Source: an uncultured Eggerthellaceae bacterium (GTDB taxonomy: Bacteria > Actinomycetota > Coriobacteriia > Coriobacteriales > Eggerthellaceae). From it: a stretch of DNA of 64,000 nt. Each line of letters opens with the position of its first letter. Position 1 is the first letter of the stretch. The position numbers and the translations under genes are program-made. Shown one piece after another: positions 43,399 through 52,929 of the stretch. The DNA lies in NCBI GenBank assembly GCA_937892845.1, contig CALBGP010000021.1, positions 1 through 64,000 of the forward strand, read 5' to 3'. The notes under the pieces were generated by a model, which worked only from the letters and a program-made list of their open reading frames with translations, was not told where the DNA came from and did not search any database.

Positions 43399-44324
43399 CC
43401 GCGAGGATGGGCCCGAGTGTGGACATCCTTGAGCCTGCCCGGGGTAAGATGGGTGTAGATCTGCGTGGTGGACAGGCTGGCATGCCCAAGCATCTCCTGA
43501 ACGCTGCGCAGATCCGCACCTCCCTCCAATAGGTCCGTGGCGAAGGAATGCCGCATGTCATGGGGCGTATAGGCAGGATCGACACCCGCCTCAAGAAGAA
43601 CGGCCTTGAACATCTTGCGCATGGCATCCGGCCCCATGGGGTTGCCACGGGTCGAAAGGAAAAAGCGGCCTTGCGCGCCATCTTCTCCCTTCACGGCAAG
43701 CTCAGGACGCGCCAACCATGCATAGCGCCGCAATGAGTCGAGCGCAACATCGTGAATGGGGATAATACGCTCTTTGCTGCCCTTACCGAGCACCTTCACG
43801 TTCTTCGAAGCGAAATCGACATTGGACGAAAGCAGGGTTGAGGCTTCAGAAATACGGGCACCGCACGCATAGAGAAACTCGAGGATGGCCTGGTTGCGCA
43901 ACCCTGCAGGCGTTTCATCCTGGGCATGCACACCGAGAATGGCAGCCATATCGGAGGGCGGAATGACGCGGGGCAGGCTCTTTCCCGACCGCGGCCCCTG
44001 CATGGCGGCCGCGGGATTCACGTCGGTCACGCCCGTAACATTGAGCCACGCATAGAAACTGCGCAGGGAGGAAAGCCTCCGGTTGACGGTTTTTCTGCTA
44101 TAGCGGGCACGATCGAGCTCCGACAGGTACAGCCTGAGCTGGCGATGGCTGAGCGTAAGCGGATTGACGTTGGCGCGCTTGGCCCAACGTGAAAAATCAC
44201 CTAAGTCGGCGCAGTAGCTTCTGATGGTATGCGCCGAGGCATTGCGTTCGGCGGATAAAGATCCGGCAAATCCGTCGATCAGGGTCTCCAGGGACCGACC
44301 GCGATCCGATAAGGTATCGGGCAT
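43395..44324 (-). CDS. xerC: XerC/XerD tyrosine recombinase
   Basis: This 309-residue protein has the N-terminal SAM-like core-binding domain and a catalytic domain with the Arg in GARISEA, the Lys in GKGSKERIIP, the HDMRHSFAT box, the LGHAS His and the nucleophile Tyr in TQIYTH. It resolves chromosome dimers at dif together with FtsK. I call it xerC from its position beside trmFO and dprA, the order seen in many Gram-positives. A single Xer protein may do both jobs. Confidence 0.93.
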   Translation of the reverse strand: MPDTLSDRGRSLETLIDGFAGSLSAERNASAHTIRSYCADLGDFSRWAKRANVNPLTLSHRQLRLYLSELDRARYSRKTVNRRLSSLRSFYAWLNVTGVTDVNPAAAMQGPRSGKSLPRVIPPSDMAAILGVHAQDETPAGLRNQAILEFLYACGARISEASTLLSSNVDFASKNVKVLGKGSKERIIPIHDVALDSLRRYAWLARPELAVKGEDGAQGRFFLSTRGNPMGPDAMRKMFKAVLLEAGVDPAYTPHDMRHSFATDLLEGGADLRSVQEMLGHASLSTTQIYTHLTPGRLKDVHTRAHPRG

Positions 44325-44339
44325 GGGAACTCACAGACC

Positions 44340-45716
44340 TCAGAATTCGGAAGGTGCACAGGAAACGAGCCCGCACGTCCGGAGGGAGGCGACGTAATCG
44401 GCAAGCGCATCCGCGCCACGCTGCGCATACGCCGCATAGCGCTGGCCCTTATTGCGGATATGCACATCCAAAGGAGGCATGATGCCGAAGTTGACATGCA
44501 TGGGCTGGTAATCTCGCGTCTGAGGATCGGTGGCATAGCGAAGAAGCGCACCGAACGCCGTCGTCTGCGGCAAAGGCCTCACATCGATGCCAGACAAGCG
44601 GGCGAAAGCATTGAGGGCGCACACAAGCCCGGAGGCGATTGCTTCGCAATACCCTTCCGTACCGCTCAGCTGGCCCGCAACATAGACCGGGCACCGGCCA
44701 TCGTCGATTGCGACATTTCTCAAGCGGAGCTCCGAATCCAAAAGCACCGGCGCCTGAATGAATGTGTTGCGATGCATGACGCCATAGCGGGCAAATTCAG
44801 CATGCTCCAGACCGGGGATGAGACGAAAAACCCTTCGCTGCTCAGGGAAGGTGAGATTCGTCTGAAAACCGACAAGGTTGTATGCGGTGCATTCGGCGTT
44901 TTCGGCGCGAAGCTGCAGGGCCGCCCACGGGCGCCTACCCGTCACAGGGTCAGTCAGTCCGACCGGTTTGAGGGTGCCGAATCGAGGAGCATCGACGCCC
45001 TTCCTTGCAATCTCTTCAATGGGCTGGCACGCCTGGAACAAGTCGCGCGTTTCAAAGTCGCGCGCGATGACACGCTCCGCAGCCACCAGCTCGCCGATGA
45101 AAGACTCGTATTGCTCGCGTGTGAAGGGGGCGTTCAAGTAATCCCCCACCGCATCCGACTCGTATCGGGACTGGCGGAAGAGGACTTCCATATCAAGGGA
45201 GTCGGCCATCACAATCGGAGCGGCGGCGTCGAAAAACGCCATGTTCCCGCTCCCGGTAGTCCGCTTGATCCAATCAGCCAAGCCGTCGGAGGTAAGGGGT
45301 CCGGAAGCAAGGATACACGCATCAGCCGCAGGAAGAACGGACGGATCGCAGACCTGGGCCACCGTGTAGTCGATGAGGGGATGGTTGCGCACGGCATCCG
45401 TGACGGCACCCGAGAACAACGTCCTGTCGACAGCCAGAGCGCCGCCGGCATCGACCTTCGACTCGAACGCGAAGTCGATGAGCCTCGAGCCAAGCGCGGA
45501 CAGCTCTGATTTGAGCATGCCGGCAGCGCTTTCGGGCTTCAGGCTCTTCAGCGAATTCGAGCACACCAATTCGGCGCAATCCGCCGTTTCATGAACGGGA
45601 GTTGCGGTCTCGGGGCGCATCTCGTACAGGCGGACCGAAACTCCCCTATCAGCCAACTGGAGAGCGGCTTCACTGCCGGCAAGACCGGCGCCGATTATGT
45701 TCACTGTTTTTCGCAT
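44340..45716 (-). CDS. trmFO: TrmFO, folate-dependent tRNA uridine-54 methyltransferase
   Basis: TrmFO makes ribothymidine 54 in tRNA using methylenetetrahydrofolate and FAD. The FAD-binding motif VNIIGAGLAGSEAA begins at residue 4, and the ELVCSNSLKS motif follows near 50. I start at the ATG just before the dinucleotide fold (458 residues); the longer frame adds 34 residues not found in the family. The ribosome site is weak. It is 15 bases upstream of xerC. Confidence 0.93.
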   Translation of the reverse strand: MRKTVNIIGAGLAGSEAALQLADRGVSVRLYEMRPETATPVHETADCAELVCSNSLKSLKPESAAGMLKSELSALGSRLIDFAFESKVDAGGALAVDRTLFSGAVTDAVRNHPLIDYTVAQVCDPSVLPAADACILASGPLTSDGLADWIKRTTGSGNMAFFDAAAPIVMADSLDMEVLFRQSRYESDAVGDYLNAPFTREQYESFIGELVAAERVIARDFETRDLFQACQPIEEIARKGVDAPRFGTLKPVGLTDPVTGRRPWAALQLRAENAECTAYNLVGFQTNLTFPEQRRVFRLIPGLEHAEFARYGVMHRNTFIQAPVLLDSELRLRNVAIDDGRCPVYVAGQLSGTEGYCEAIASGLVCALNAFARLSGIDVRPLPQTTAFGALLRYATDPQTRDYQPMHVNFGIMPPLDVHIRNKGQRYAAYAQRGADALADYVASLRTCGLVSCAPSEF

Positions 45717-45792
45717 GTCGGCTAGGATACCACGAGCCGCCTGACACCAACCCCGCTCACGCGCATTCTCCATACCGTAGCGGCATCGCATC

Positions 45793-46758
45793 CTATTCCG
45801 CAGAACCGAATCTGCCATCGGGGTAGCGAGTGATCAAGCCCGACCCCTCAAGCCTTGCAACCATGCCCACAACGTAGCCCAACGACGCGCCATCACCCTG
45901 CCTTCTTCCCGCAAACTCCGCAGCTATCTGCTCAAGGCGCATGGGGTTTGCCAGAACCATCTCTGCTAACTCCCTCTCATCGCCATCAAGAGCAGCAACC
46001 CTGGCATCGATGCCTCCTACGCACGCCTTGCAGCTCGCGGCGGGATACCCGCACGCCGACAACTCCAACTGCTCACCCACCGCGGCAGAAAGAGGGAAAA
46101 GAGCCGATAGCTGGCCTTCGAAGCTCTCCTCATCAACGACGGGTACAGCGCCCTCCAACAGAAGCCGATTCGACCCTCTTGATGTCTCCGACATGATTGA
46201 CCCGGGAACCACCAAGACCTCCCTGTTTGCCGCCAACGCCTCATCAGCCGTTGAAAACGTGCCGCTTGGCAATCCGGCCTCAACGATGAGCGTCGCCCGA
46301 GCCAAGCCCGCGATGAGCCTATTGCGCATGCGGAACATATAGGGACGCGGCGGCATACCCCACGGTTGCTCGGAGACAACCGCTCCGCCGGCGTTGACGA
46401 TATCCTGGAACAGGCCGGCATTCTCTTTCGGGTACAGCTCATCGCAGCCACCGCCTAGAAATGCCACCGTGACACCACCCGCCTCTATTGCGGCCCTGTG
46501 CGCTGCAGCATCGCATCCTCGAGCGCCACCGGATATGATGGGGATCCCCCTCCGCGCTGCTGCGGTCGAAAAGAGCTTCGCCGCGAATCTCCCATAAGGA
46601 GTCGCGTTACGCGCCCCCACCACCGCCAAACCCTCTCTGAGCGCATCGATTTCCCCCACCACATACAGGCAGGATGGAGGCTGAGCAAGCGTGCAGAAGG
46701 CATCGGGATACCCCTGAACGCCGAAAGCCAACTCCGATCTCGGTCCCTGCAGTTTCAC
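45793..46758 (-). CDS. dprA: DprA, DNA-processing protein
   Basis: DprA loads RecA onto incoming single-stranded DNA during transformation. The Rossmann-like core (VVGARNATPYG, ISGGARGCDAAAH, PSGTFSTADEAL motifs) and a C-terminal winged helix (about 260-315) are present. At 321 residues it lacks the N-terminal helix-hairpin-helix domain of about 60 residues common in the family. The start is GTG with an AGGGGGTGAG ribosome site, 27 bases after comM. Late competence genes are not in the window, so transformation is unproven. Confidence 0.92.
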   Translation of the reverse strand: MKLQGPRSELAFGVQGYPDAFCTLAQPPSCLYVVGEIDALREGLAVVGARNATPYGRFAAKLFSTAAARRGIPIISGGARGCDAAAHRAAIEAGGVTVAFLGGGCDELYPKENAGLFQDIVNAGGAVVSEQPWGMPPRPYMFRMRNRLIAGLARATLIVEAGLPSGTFSTADEALAANREVLVVPGSIMSETSRGSNRLLLEGAVPVVDEESFEGQLSALFPLSAAVGEQLELSACGYPAASCKACVGGIDARVAALDGDERELAEMVLANPMRLEQIAAEFAGRRQGDGASLGYVVGMVARLEGSGLITRYPDGRFGSAE

Positions 46759-46785
46759 GAACGACTCACCCCCTGGATAGCAAAC

Positions 46786-48345
46786 CTACGACTGCCTGGC
46801 ACGGTACCCGAGAGCCTCAAGCAAGCACGAGTCGTCCACGCGCTCCCGTTGCGACAGATCGGCAATGGTCCGCGCAACAGCCAGGACTTTTGAGATTCCA
46901 CGTCCTGAGAGAGCATACGCCGCACCCATCTCCTCCATCAGGGATTGAGCGCTCCGGGATAAGCGGCATTCGGAAACGAGTTCGGCCAAAGAACCACCGT
47001 CTGATGCCCTACCCGCACGTCGTGCCATTTCCCGACCTGCATTCTTCCCATCCGCAGCCTTCCGCCAAGACTTGAACTCACGGGCAGCCATCACTCCCTC
47101 AGACAGAACCGCAGACGAAAGCCCGTCATCTGACCCCGCCATCATCTCGCGCGCATCGATGCGCCACACGTCGATGTGCATGTCTATCCTGTCCATCAAA
47201 GGACCACCTATCCGGTTTCTGTACGCGGAAATCTGCGCAGTCGTGCACGTGCACCTCCTCACTGGGTCTCCGAAGTATCCGCAGGGACATGGATTGGCAG
47301 CAGCCACCAACACGAACTTCGCCGGCATTGACACCGTGGCGTTCGCCCTGGTTATCGTCACGTACCCCTGCTCCATGGGCTGTCTGAGCGCTTGTAGCGC
47401 GTGCGGAGAAAACTCAGGCAGCTCATCAAGGAACAGCACTCCCCCGCTTGCCAGTGAGACCTCGCCCGGCCGTATGGGAGTGCCTCCCCCTATCAAACCT
47501 GCCACCGTTGCCGAGTGATGGGGATGGCGAAACGGACGCACGCCCGAAAGAACGGAGGCAACGCTCTCCCCTGCCACGGAATGAATGCAGGCAGACCTTA
47601 AGCGCTCATCCTCGGTCAAAGGAGGCAGAATGGACGGAAGCGCTGAAGCAAGCAATGTTTTCCCTGACCCCGGAGGCCCGTTCATGATGATGCCATGACC
47701 GCCCGCGGCGGCAATCTGCAAGGCACGCTTCGCCGGAGCATGCCCCGCAATGGAGGCGAAGTCGACGACAGCGTCATCGGCCTGACGTTTGACCGGTGAA
47801 TAACGCGGCAGTTGGGCAGACCTGAGATCGAGAATGCTGCTTATGGCGAATAGTTCAAGGCCATCCAAATCGACCGCGTCAGCCGCTTCGGGGGCAACCG
47901 CCAGCTTCAGCTCCGCAGAACGCGCCGCAAGCTCATAGGAAAGCAGCCCGCGCGTCGATCGAACCGCCCCATCAAGCGATAGCTCACCGACCCACAGCCA
48001 GCCTTCGACATACGATTGGGCTATCTGTCCCGTGGCCGCAAGAAGGGCGACGGCGATAGGGAGGTCGAAGCCCGTACCGGTCTTTTTGATCGACCCCGGC
48101 GCAAGGTTGACGACGATACGCTGTGAAGGAATGACAAAACCGCAGGCTTTCAACGCAGCACGAACCCGTTCCTGCGATTCCCTTACGGCAGCATCGGGCA
48201 TGCCGACAATTGAAAAGCAAGGCAACCCATTCGAAACGGAAACTTCGACGCTTACCGGGACGGCCTCAACCCCCAAAATGGCAGCCGCTCGCACAGAACA
48301 GATGCACCCCACATCAGTCACCCGCTCCAAACGCATTGACGACAT
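46786..48345 (-). CDS. comM: ComM/YifB, Mg-chelatase-like AAA+ helicase
   Basis: ComM is a hexameric helicase that helps branch migration during DNA integration. The 519-residue protein has the N-terminal LonC-like domain (the VEVSVSNGLPCFSIVGMPD motif), Walker A GPPGSGKTLLASALP near residue 222 and the C-terminal Mg-chelatase domain. The start is uncertain: the ATG at 48345 overlaps yraN by 32 bases, whereas GTG codons 11 or 17 codons later match the family length better. Confidence 0.94.
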   Translation of the reverse strand: MSSMRLERVTDVGCICSVRAAAILGVEAVPVSVEVSVSNGLPCFSIVGMPDAAVRESQERVRAALKACGFVIPSQRIVVNLAPGSIKKTGTGFDLPIAVALLAATGQIAQSYVEGWLWVGELSLDGAVRSTRGLLSYELAARSAELKLAVAPEAADAVDLDGLELFAISSILDLRSAQLPRYSPVKRQADDAVVDFASIAGHAPAKRALQIAAAGGHGIIMNGPPGSGKTLLASALPSILPPLTEDERLRSACIHSVAGESVASVLSGVRPFRHPHHSATVAGLIGGGTPIRPGEVSLASGGVLFLDELPEFSPHALQALRQPMEQGYVTITRANATVSMPAKFVLVAAANPCPCGYFGDPVRRCTCTTAQISAYRNRIGGPLMDRIDMHIDVWRIDAREMMAGSDDGLSSAVLSEGVMAAREFKSWRKAADGKNAGREMARRAGRASDGGSLAELVSECRLSRSAQSLMEEMGAAYALSGRGISKVLAVARTIADLSQRERVDDSCLLEALGYRARQS

Positions 48346-48724
48346 GCTTGACCAGCGCCCTGTCTTCGGCGATGACCAGGACCGAAACAGTATCGAACCT
48401 CACCTGCATATCGGAAAAATCATGGTCCGCAAGATACCATGCGGCTATGCGCTCATAGCGATCCCTCTTACGTGGGGTAATGGCTTCATCAGGCATCCCG
48501 GATTCGATTCCCACCCTGGTCTTAACCTCAACGAACACAAGCGCATCCTCGTCGATTGCCACGATATCGGCCTCGCCGGCCTTGCATCTCCAATTGCGGT
48601 CGACGATCTCGTAGCCATGGCGCTCCAACAGCTTTGCCGCGGCAACTTCTCCACGCAGGCCGATATCCAGGTTATGGGCTTTCGCTTCGCTTTCACAGTT
48701 CCCGGATCTGACTTCATCTTCCAT
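48314..48724 (-). CDS. yraN: YraN, UPF0102 nuclease-fold protein
   Basis: The 136-residue protein has the UPF0102 core: GLRGEVAAAKLLERHGY, then GEADIVA and FVEVKTR, the pattern of an endonuclease-like fold with D-E-x-K residues. Its function is unknown. I start at the ATG after AGGAGGAGCT. It lies between rnhB and comM, as in many actinobacteria, and overlaps comM at the 3' end. The 240 bases upstream, to rnhB, hold nothing else I recognise. Confidence 0.92.
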   Translation of the reverse strand: MEDEVRSGNCESEAKAHNLDIGLRGEVAAAKLLERHGYEIVDRNWRCKAGEADIVAIDEDALVFVEVKTRVGIESGMPDEAITPRKRDRYERIAAWYLADHDFSDMQVRFDTVSVLVIAEDRALVKHVVNAFGAGD

Positions 48725-48964
48725 AGCTCCTCCTATCAACTCGGGAGCTGCGATGATACACAACCGACCTTGCCGCAAAACGATGGCGTTCTTACCGAAA
48801 TCCGGCCCAATTCAAGCCGCGCATCAACGAGAATCCGCACCGGACATCATCGAAACCATGACCGAAAAACGGGGGAAGACAACAAGAACCCATTCGAATT
48901 GCAATCTCAAAACGACCCGGATACGGCCGAATTCGCAAGAATGGACGACATGAGGAAGATCATG

Positions 48965-49768
48965 TCAGAACAGCGACTCTTGGCAGAATCCTTGGCAAAA
49001 TGAGCTGCGATGCACAGGCGTCAACCCGTAAGCGCGAATGGCCTGGATATGTTCGGCGCTGGCATAGCCCTTGGACTTCTCAAACCCATACAGAGGATAT
49101 TGCGAAGCAAGATCGCACATGATGCGGTCCCGCTCCACTTTTGCTATAACCGATGCCGCGGCGATGCAGGCGCATTTGGCATCGCCTTTGATGATGTTGC
49201 GCTCCCTTGAATCGATACGGAGCGGATTGCCGTCCACAAGAACGGAGACCAACGGCAGCCCCTTGGCCGCCATGGATTCATCAATATGGGCCAAGGCGCG
49301 GGAAAAAGCCAGATGGAGGCAGTGGGACATACCCAACTCATCAATGTCCTGAGGCTGGATATGTTCGATATGCCAGGCGATGGCAACTTCCTTCACCTCA
49401 GCGGCAATGCGCTCACGCTCATCAGACGAGAGCTGCTTGGAGTCATTGAGGCCCTGGATTCTCGGCTCACGCGGCAATACGACAGCGCCGATGGTCAGAG
49501 GACCGGCAACCGGACCGCGACCTACCTCATCAAGCCCGACCGCATACCCGTCGCATTCATACTGAGCCTGGAGCGCATAGAGAGATTCCAAGCGCGCAGC
49601 CTCCGCATCTGCCGCATCCAGGCGTTTCTGCGCGGCCGCCAAAAGCGCCTTGACCCCTTTGCGATCATCGGCAGACAGTGCACGCTGCAGAGCATCGAAT
49701 GTGACACGGTCAGCAGACTCCAGCTCCGCTTTGAGCTGATTGATGGTTTTCGGCCTTATCGAATCCAT
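48965..49768 (-). CDS. rnhB: RNase HII
   Basis: RNase HII removes ribonucleotides from DNA. The catalytic residues are in GLDEVGRGPVAGP (near residue 78) and in SVIAKVERDR, and 267 residues is normal for the actinobacterial form with an N-terminal extension. A GGGAGTGCTCA site precedes the ATG. The gene is one of the rplS-rnhB-yraN-comM-dprA series and lies 24 bases downstream of the rplS terminator, so read-through may express it. Confidence 0.95.
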   Translation of the reverse strand: MDSIRPKTINQLKAELESADRVTFDALQRALSADDRKGVKALLAAAQKRLDAADAEAARLESLYALQAQYECDGYAVGLDEVGRGPVAGPLTIGAVVLPREPRIQGLNDSKQLSSDERERIAAEVKEVAIAWHIEHIQPQDIDELGMSHCLHLAFSRALAHIDESMAAKGLPLVSVLVDGNPLRIDSRERNIIKGDAKCACIAAASVIAKVERDRIMCDLASQYPLYGFEKSKGYASAEHIQAIRAYGLTPVHRSSFCQGFCQESLF

Positions 49769-49792
49769 TGAGCACTCCCGATAACTTGCCCG

Positions 49793-49820
49793 TAGAAATA
49801 AAAGGACCGCCGAAGCGGTC
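49793..49820 (-). terminator. Terminator after rplS
   Basis: GGACCGC and GCGGTCC form a stem with a four-base loop, followed on the minus strand by TTTTATTT. Confidence 0.88.
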
Positions 49821-49839
49821 CCAAGAAATACAGATTGGC

Positions 49840-50184
49840 TTAGAATGCCTTTTCCTTGATCTTCGCAGCCTTGCCCACCTTGTCGCGCAGGTAGTAGAGC
49901 TTTGCGCGGCGCACATCGCCGTGACGGACGACTTCGATCTTCTCAATCTTGGGGGAGTGAACCGGGAAGGTACGCTCAACACCAACGGAGAAGCTGATCT
50001 TGCGGACGGTGAAGGTCTCGCGGTTGCCAGCACCATGACGACGGATGACGTCGCCCTGGAAAACCTGGATACGCTCGCGGTTGCCTTCCTTGATGCGATA
50101 GTGAACCTTGACGTTATCACCCACGTTGAACGCGGGGATGTCCTGCTTGAGCTGCTGGGTCTCGATTGCGCGGATGATGTCCAT
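49840..50184 (-). CDS. rplS: 50S ribosomal protein L19
   Basis: L19 lies at the interface of the ribosomal subunits. The 114-residue sequence has the typical IPAFNVGDNVKVHYRI and VFQGDVIRRHG motifs. I start at the ATG after AAGGAATTGAAA, rather than 16 codons upstream where the frame opens inside the leader. It has its own promoter (50254-50283) and terminator and is divergent from the phosphate transporter. Confidence 0.97.
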   Translation of the reverse strand: MDIIRAIETQQLKQDIPAFNVGDNVKVHYRIKEGNRERIQVFQGDVIRRHGAGNRETFTVRKISFSVGVERTFPVHSPKIEKIEVVRHGDVRRAKLYYLRDKVGKAAKIKEKAF

Positions 50185-50253
50185 TTTCAATTCCTTCTTA
50201 TATGTCCAGTAGTGATTGACACAACAAATCACGGCTTAAAAGCGCGATTTCAG

Positions 50254-50283
50254 AGTATACATCAAGGCATTGCCGATATGCAA
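50254..50283 (-). promoter_or_regulatory. rplS promoter
   Basis: On the minus strand TTGCAT (50278-50283) and TATACT (50254-50259) are 18 bases apart. This gives a leader of about 60 bases before the rplS ATG. Confidence 0.65.
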
Positions 50284-50441
50284 CACCTTTCTTACTGCGT
50301 CGCATCAGAATACCAATCGCTGGCAGATTTTGCAATTCCTTTACATTGGGCTAAACGCCTAACGTTCGCATCGCATATATAATACATGCTGCGGTTTTGA
50401 CGCTTATTGCACATACATTATTTGAAAGGATATCCTCAGCC

Positions 50442-51497
50442 ATGGATTTCGGATTGGCCGCCTTCCTCTCCGCTCTTGCAGGAGACCCCATCCTCGGCCT
50501 CATCGTCGTACTCACCCTCGGCGCGACGATCGTCAATGGAGCGACAGACGCCCCGAATGCCATCGCAACCGTCGTTGGAACCAGGGCAATGCGCCCCAAC
50601 GCGGCAATCGCCATGGCGGCCATCTGCAACTTCATCGGACTTGCTGCCATCACAATGGTCTCGGCGGCTGTCGCGAAAACCATCTTCCATATGGTCGACT
50701 TCGGCGGTGATTCCCATGCCGCACTGGTGGCGCTTGCCGCTGCAATGGTGGCCATCATCGTATGGGGCGTAGCGGCTTGGTGGTTCGGCCTGCCAACCTC
50801 GCAGAGTCACTCGTTGATCGCAGGCATCACCGGTGCAGCCATCGCCTTGCAGGGCGGTTTCGCCGGCGTGAACGGAGCCGAATGGATGAAAGTCCTCTAC
50901 GGCCTGGTCATCTCCACGGGATTGGGTTTCGGCACCGGCTGGCTTTTCACGCGCATCATCAGAAAGACCTGCGCGGGACTGAATCGCCAAAAGGCGAACA
51001 CCGGCTTCAAGTGGGCCCAGATAGCCGCAGGTGCGGGCGTGGCAGTCCTTCATGGCGCCCAGGACGGGCAGAAGTTCCTCTCGCTGTGCATGCTCGGCAT
51101 CATGCTGGCCATGGAGGGCAATTCCTCCGTCGACAACGTCACCTTCCCCATGTGGCTCGTTCTGCTTGTGTCTTTGACCATGGCCTTCGGCACCGCCGTC
51201 GGCGGCAAGAAGATCATCAAATCCGTCGGCATGAACATGGTCGAAATGGAGCAATTCCAGGGATTCTCCGCCTGCCTCGCCGCATGCTTCTGCATCGGGC
51301 TTGCAACATTCACCGGCCTGCCCGTCTCGACTACGCATACCAAAACGACGGCCATCATGGGCGTGGGTGCGGAAAAACGGCTCAGGGCGGTCAAATGGGG
51401 GCTTGCCGGACGTATGGTGCTCACATGGGTGCTCACATTCCCCGGCTGCGGCTTGCTCGCCTATGCCTTCACGTACCTGTTCCTGCTGATCATGTAG
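50442..51497 (+). CDS. pit: PiT-family inorganic phosphate transporter
   Basis: This 351-residue membrane protein has two PiT repeats. The first has GATDAPNAIATVVGTRAM (near 33-50) and the second has HGAQDGQKF (near 205) and GLPVSTTHTKT (near 290). PiT proteins import phosphate with protons or cations. A GAAAGGA site lies rather far from the ATG (11 bases). A TATAAT at 50378-50383 may serve as -10. No PhoU-like gene is adjacent. Confidence 0.93.
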   Translation: MDFGLAAFLSALAGDPILGLIVVLTLGATIVNGATDAPNAIATVVGTRAMRPNAAIAMAAICNFIGLAAITMVSAAVAKTIFHMVDFGGDSHAALVALAAAMVAIIVWGVAAWWFGLPTSQSHSLIAGITGAAIALQGGFAGVNGAEWMKVLYGLVISTGLGFGTGWLFTRIIRKTCAGLNRQKANTGFKWAQIAAGAGVAVLHGAQDGQKFLSLCMLGIMLAMEGNSSVDNVTFPMWLVLLVSLTMAFGTAVGGKKIIKSVGMNMVEMEQFQGFSACLAACFCIGLATFTGLPVSTTHTKTTAIMGVGAEKRLRAVKWGLAGRMVLTWVLTFPGCGLLAYAFTYLFLLIM

Positions 51498-51511
51498 CCA
51501 AGCGACCTTCG

Positions 51512-51548
51512 AAAAAAAGCCTGCCTTCCATACGGAGAGCAGGCTTTT
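51512..51548. terminator. Bidirectional terminator between pit and ybeY
   Basis: Ten-base arms AAAAGCCTGC (51515-51524) and GCAGGCTTTT (51539-51548) form a hairpin with A and T tracts on both sides. It can stop pit on the plus strand and the hrcA-ybeY operon on the minus strand. Confidence 0.9.
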
Positions 51549-51575
51549 GCATTATCGGGTGCCGGAATCAAACGC

Positions 51576-52067
51576 TTACCTGATGCCAGGCATGCCCAAA
51601 CCTTCAAGCAATTCACGCTCACGGGCTTCCATGGCCTCGGCCTCTTCGTCGCTGTTCACATGGTCCCATCCGCACAGATGCAGCAAGCCATGGACCAGAA
51701 GAACGCAAAGCTCTTGCGCGGGCGTCGTGCCGAACTGGGCGGTCTGAGCGCGGGCAACATCCGCTGCAACGATGATGTCCCCAAGGAGGAACGGCTCGTC
51801 GTCCGGCACGCCCGCATCTTCGTAGGCACCGCCCATATCGAAATCGTCATCGAAACCGTCGCACTCGAACGAGAGAACATCCGTGGGGCGATCGATGCCG
51901 CGGTATTCGCGATTGAGCTCATGAATTTCCTCGTCGGTTACAAGGGCGATGGAAACCTCGGTGGTTGCAGGCTGACCCTCCTGCTCAAGAACGTAGCGGG
52001 CGATGCCTTCTATATCCACGCCCTCCGCAATATCACCGCCATGACGGATGTCGATTTCGATATTCAA
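51576..52067 (-). CDS. ybeY: YbeY, rRNA-processing metal-dependent endoribonuclease
   Basis: YbeY helps mature 16S rRNA and controls ribosome quality. The zinc-binding motif H-x3-H-x5-H appears in HGLLHLCGWDH near residue 130. The start is TTG after GAGGAG; 163 residues fits the family. It is the last gene of the hrcA-dnaJ-mtaB-dgkA-rsmE-ybeY run, 60 bases after rsmE, and ends at a strong terminator. Confidence 0.95.
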   Translation of the reverse strand: MNIEIDIRHGGDIAEGVDIEGIARYVLEQEGQPATTEVSIALVTDEEIHELNREYRGIDRPTDVLSFECDGFDDDFDMGGAYEDAGVPDDEPFLLGDIIVAADVARAQTAQFGTTPAQELCVLLVHGLLHLCGWDHVNSDEEAEAMEARERELLEGLGMPGIR

Positions 52068-52127
52068 CGTCGCACACTCCTCATTTCAACCGGACTTCCA
52101 TTTCCTTCGAGTTGGCCGGAACAGCCC

Positions 52128-52919
52128 CTAGCGGGCATTGCCCAAACCTCCCAGCTCATAAACAACCAAGGCAGGCGCCACAACGCCGGCCGTCTCCGTT
52201 CTTAAGATGGTCGGACCAAGGGAGACGACCCGCGCATTCGGATTCGCGGACAGCACGTCAACCTCATGAGCACTGAGGCCGCCTTCAGGACCCACGATAA
52301 CGGCAACGCGGAAATCTGCAGCCGAGACGAACCAGCGCGCCCGGGCCTCCGCAATGATATCTCTCAGGCACGTTGCATCAGCCTCTTCCCAAAAGACCAA
52401 CACAGCATGTGCGCCGTTCACCGCCTCAGCGGCCTCCTTGACCGTCATGGGGGCGGTCACCTCGGGAACCACCAGGCGTCCGCTTTGCATGGCTGCACTT
52501 TTCGCAATGGACTGCCAACGCTGGGTGCGGGATGCAGCTTTCTTCGCATCAAGCTTCACTACGCTGCGCTCGCACATCATGGGAATGAACGCAGACACCC
52601 CCACTTCGGTGGCGTGACGGATGATATCATCCATCTTCTCTCCCTTGGCGATGCCTTGAACAAGCACTATCTGAGGTTCGTCAACGGCGAAATCATCCAC
52701 GTGGCGACAGATGCTCACAACGGCTCCCTCGCGGGAAAGCTCCTCGATGCGACACTCGAAATAATCCTTCGCCGCATCGATAACGCTGATGTGCTCGCCC
52801 GGCTCCAAGCGAAGCACAAGCGCATGCTTGAGATCCTCGGGGGCAAGCCTGAGGGGAATCAGCGGACCGGGCTCAGCCGAAAGAACCTGTTCATCGAGGA
52901 AGAAATGATGCAACGACAT
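52128..52919 (-). CDS. rsmE: RsmE, 16S rRNA m3U1498 methyltransferase
   Basis: This SPOUT-class methyltransferase modifies uridine 1498 of 16S rRNA. The C-terminal knot motifs IVGPEGGLSAHEVD and SLGPTILRTETAG bind S-adenosylmethionine. The ATG follows GGAGGTCTC, giving 263 residues; the upstream open frame overlaps dgkA and is not part of the gene. It is ten bases downstream of dgkA. rsmE beside dnaJ is a common arrangement in Gram-positives. Confidence 0.95.
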   Translation of the reverse strand: MSLHHFFLDEQVLSAEPGPLIPLRLAPEDLKHALVLRLEPGEHISVIDAAKDYFECRIEELSREGAVVSICRHVDDFAVDEPQIVLVQGIAKGEKMDDIIRHATEVGVSAFIPMMCERSVVKLDAKKAASRTQRWQSIAKSAAMQSGRLVVPEVTAPMTVKEAAEAVNGAHAVLVFWEEADATCLRDIIAEARARWFVSAADFRVAVIVGPEGGLSAHEVDVLSANPNARVVSLGPTILRTETAGVVAPALVVYELGGLGNAR

Positions 52920-52929
52920 GAGACCTCCA

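Noticed and set aside
41976..43532. Open frame of 518 codons on the plus strand
   Set aside because: It is the antisense shadow of uvrA and crosses the uvrA promoter.
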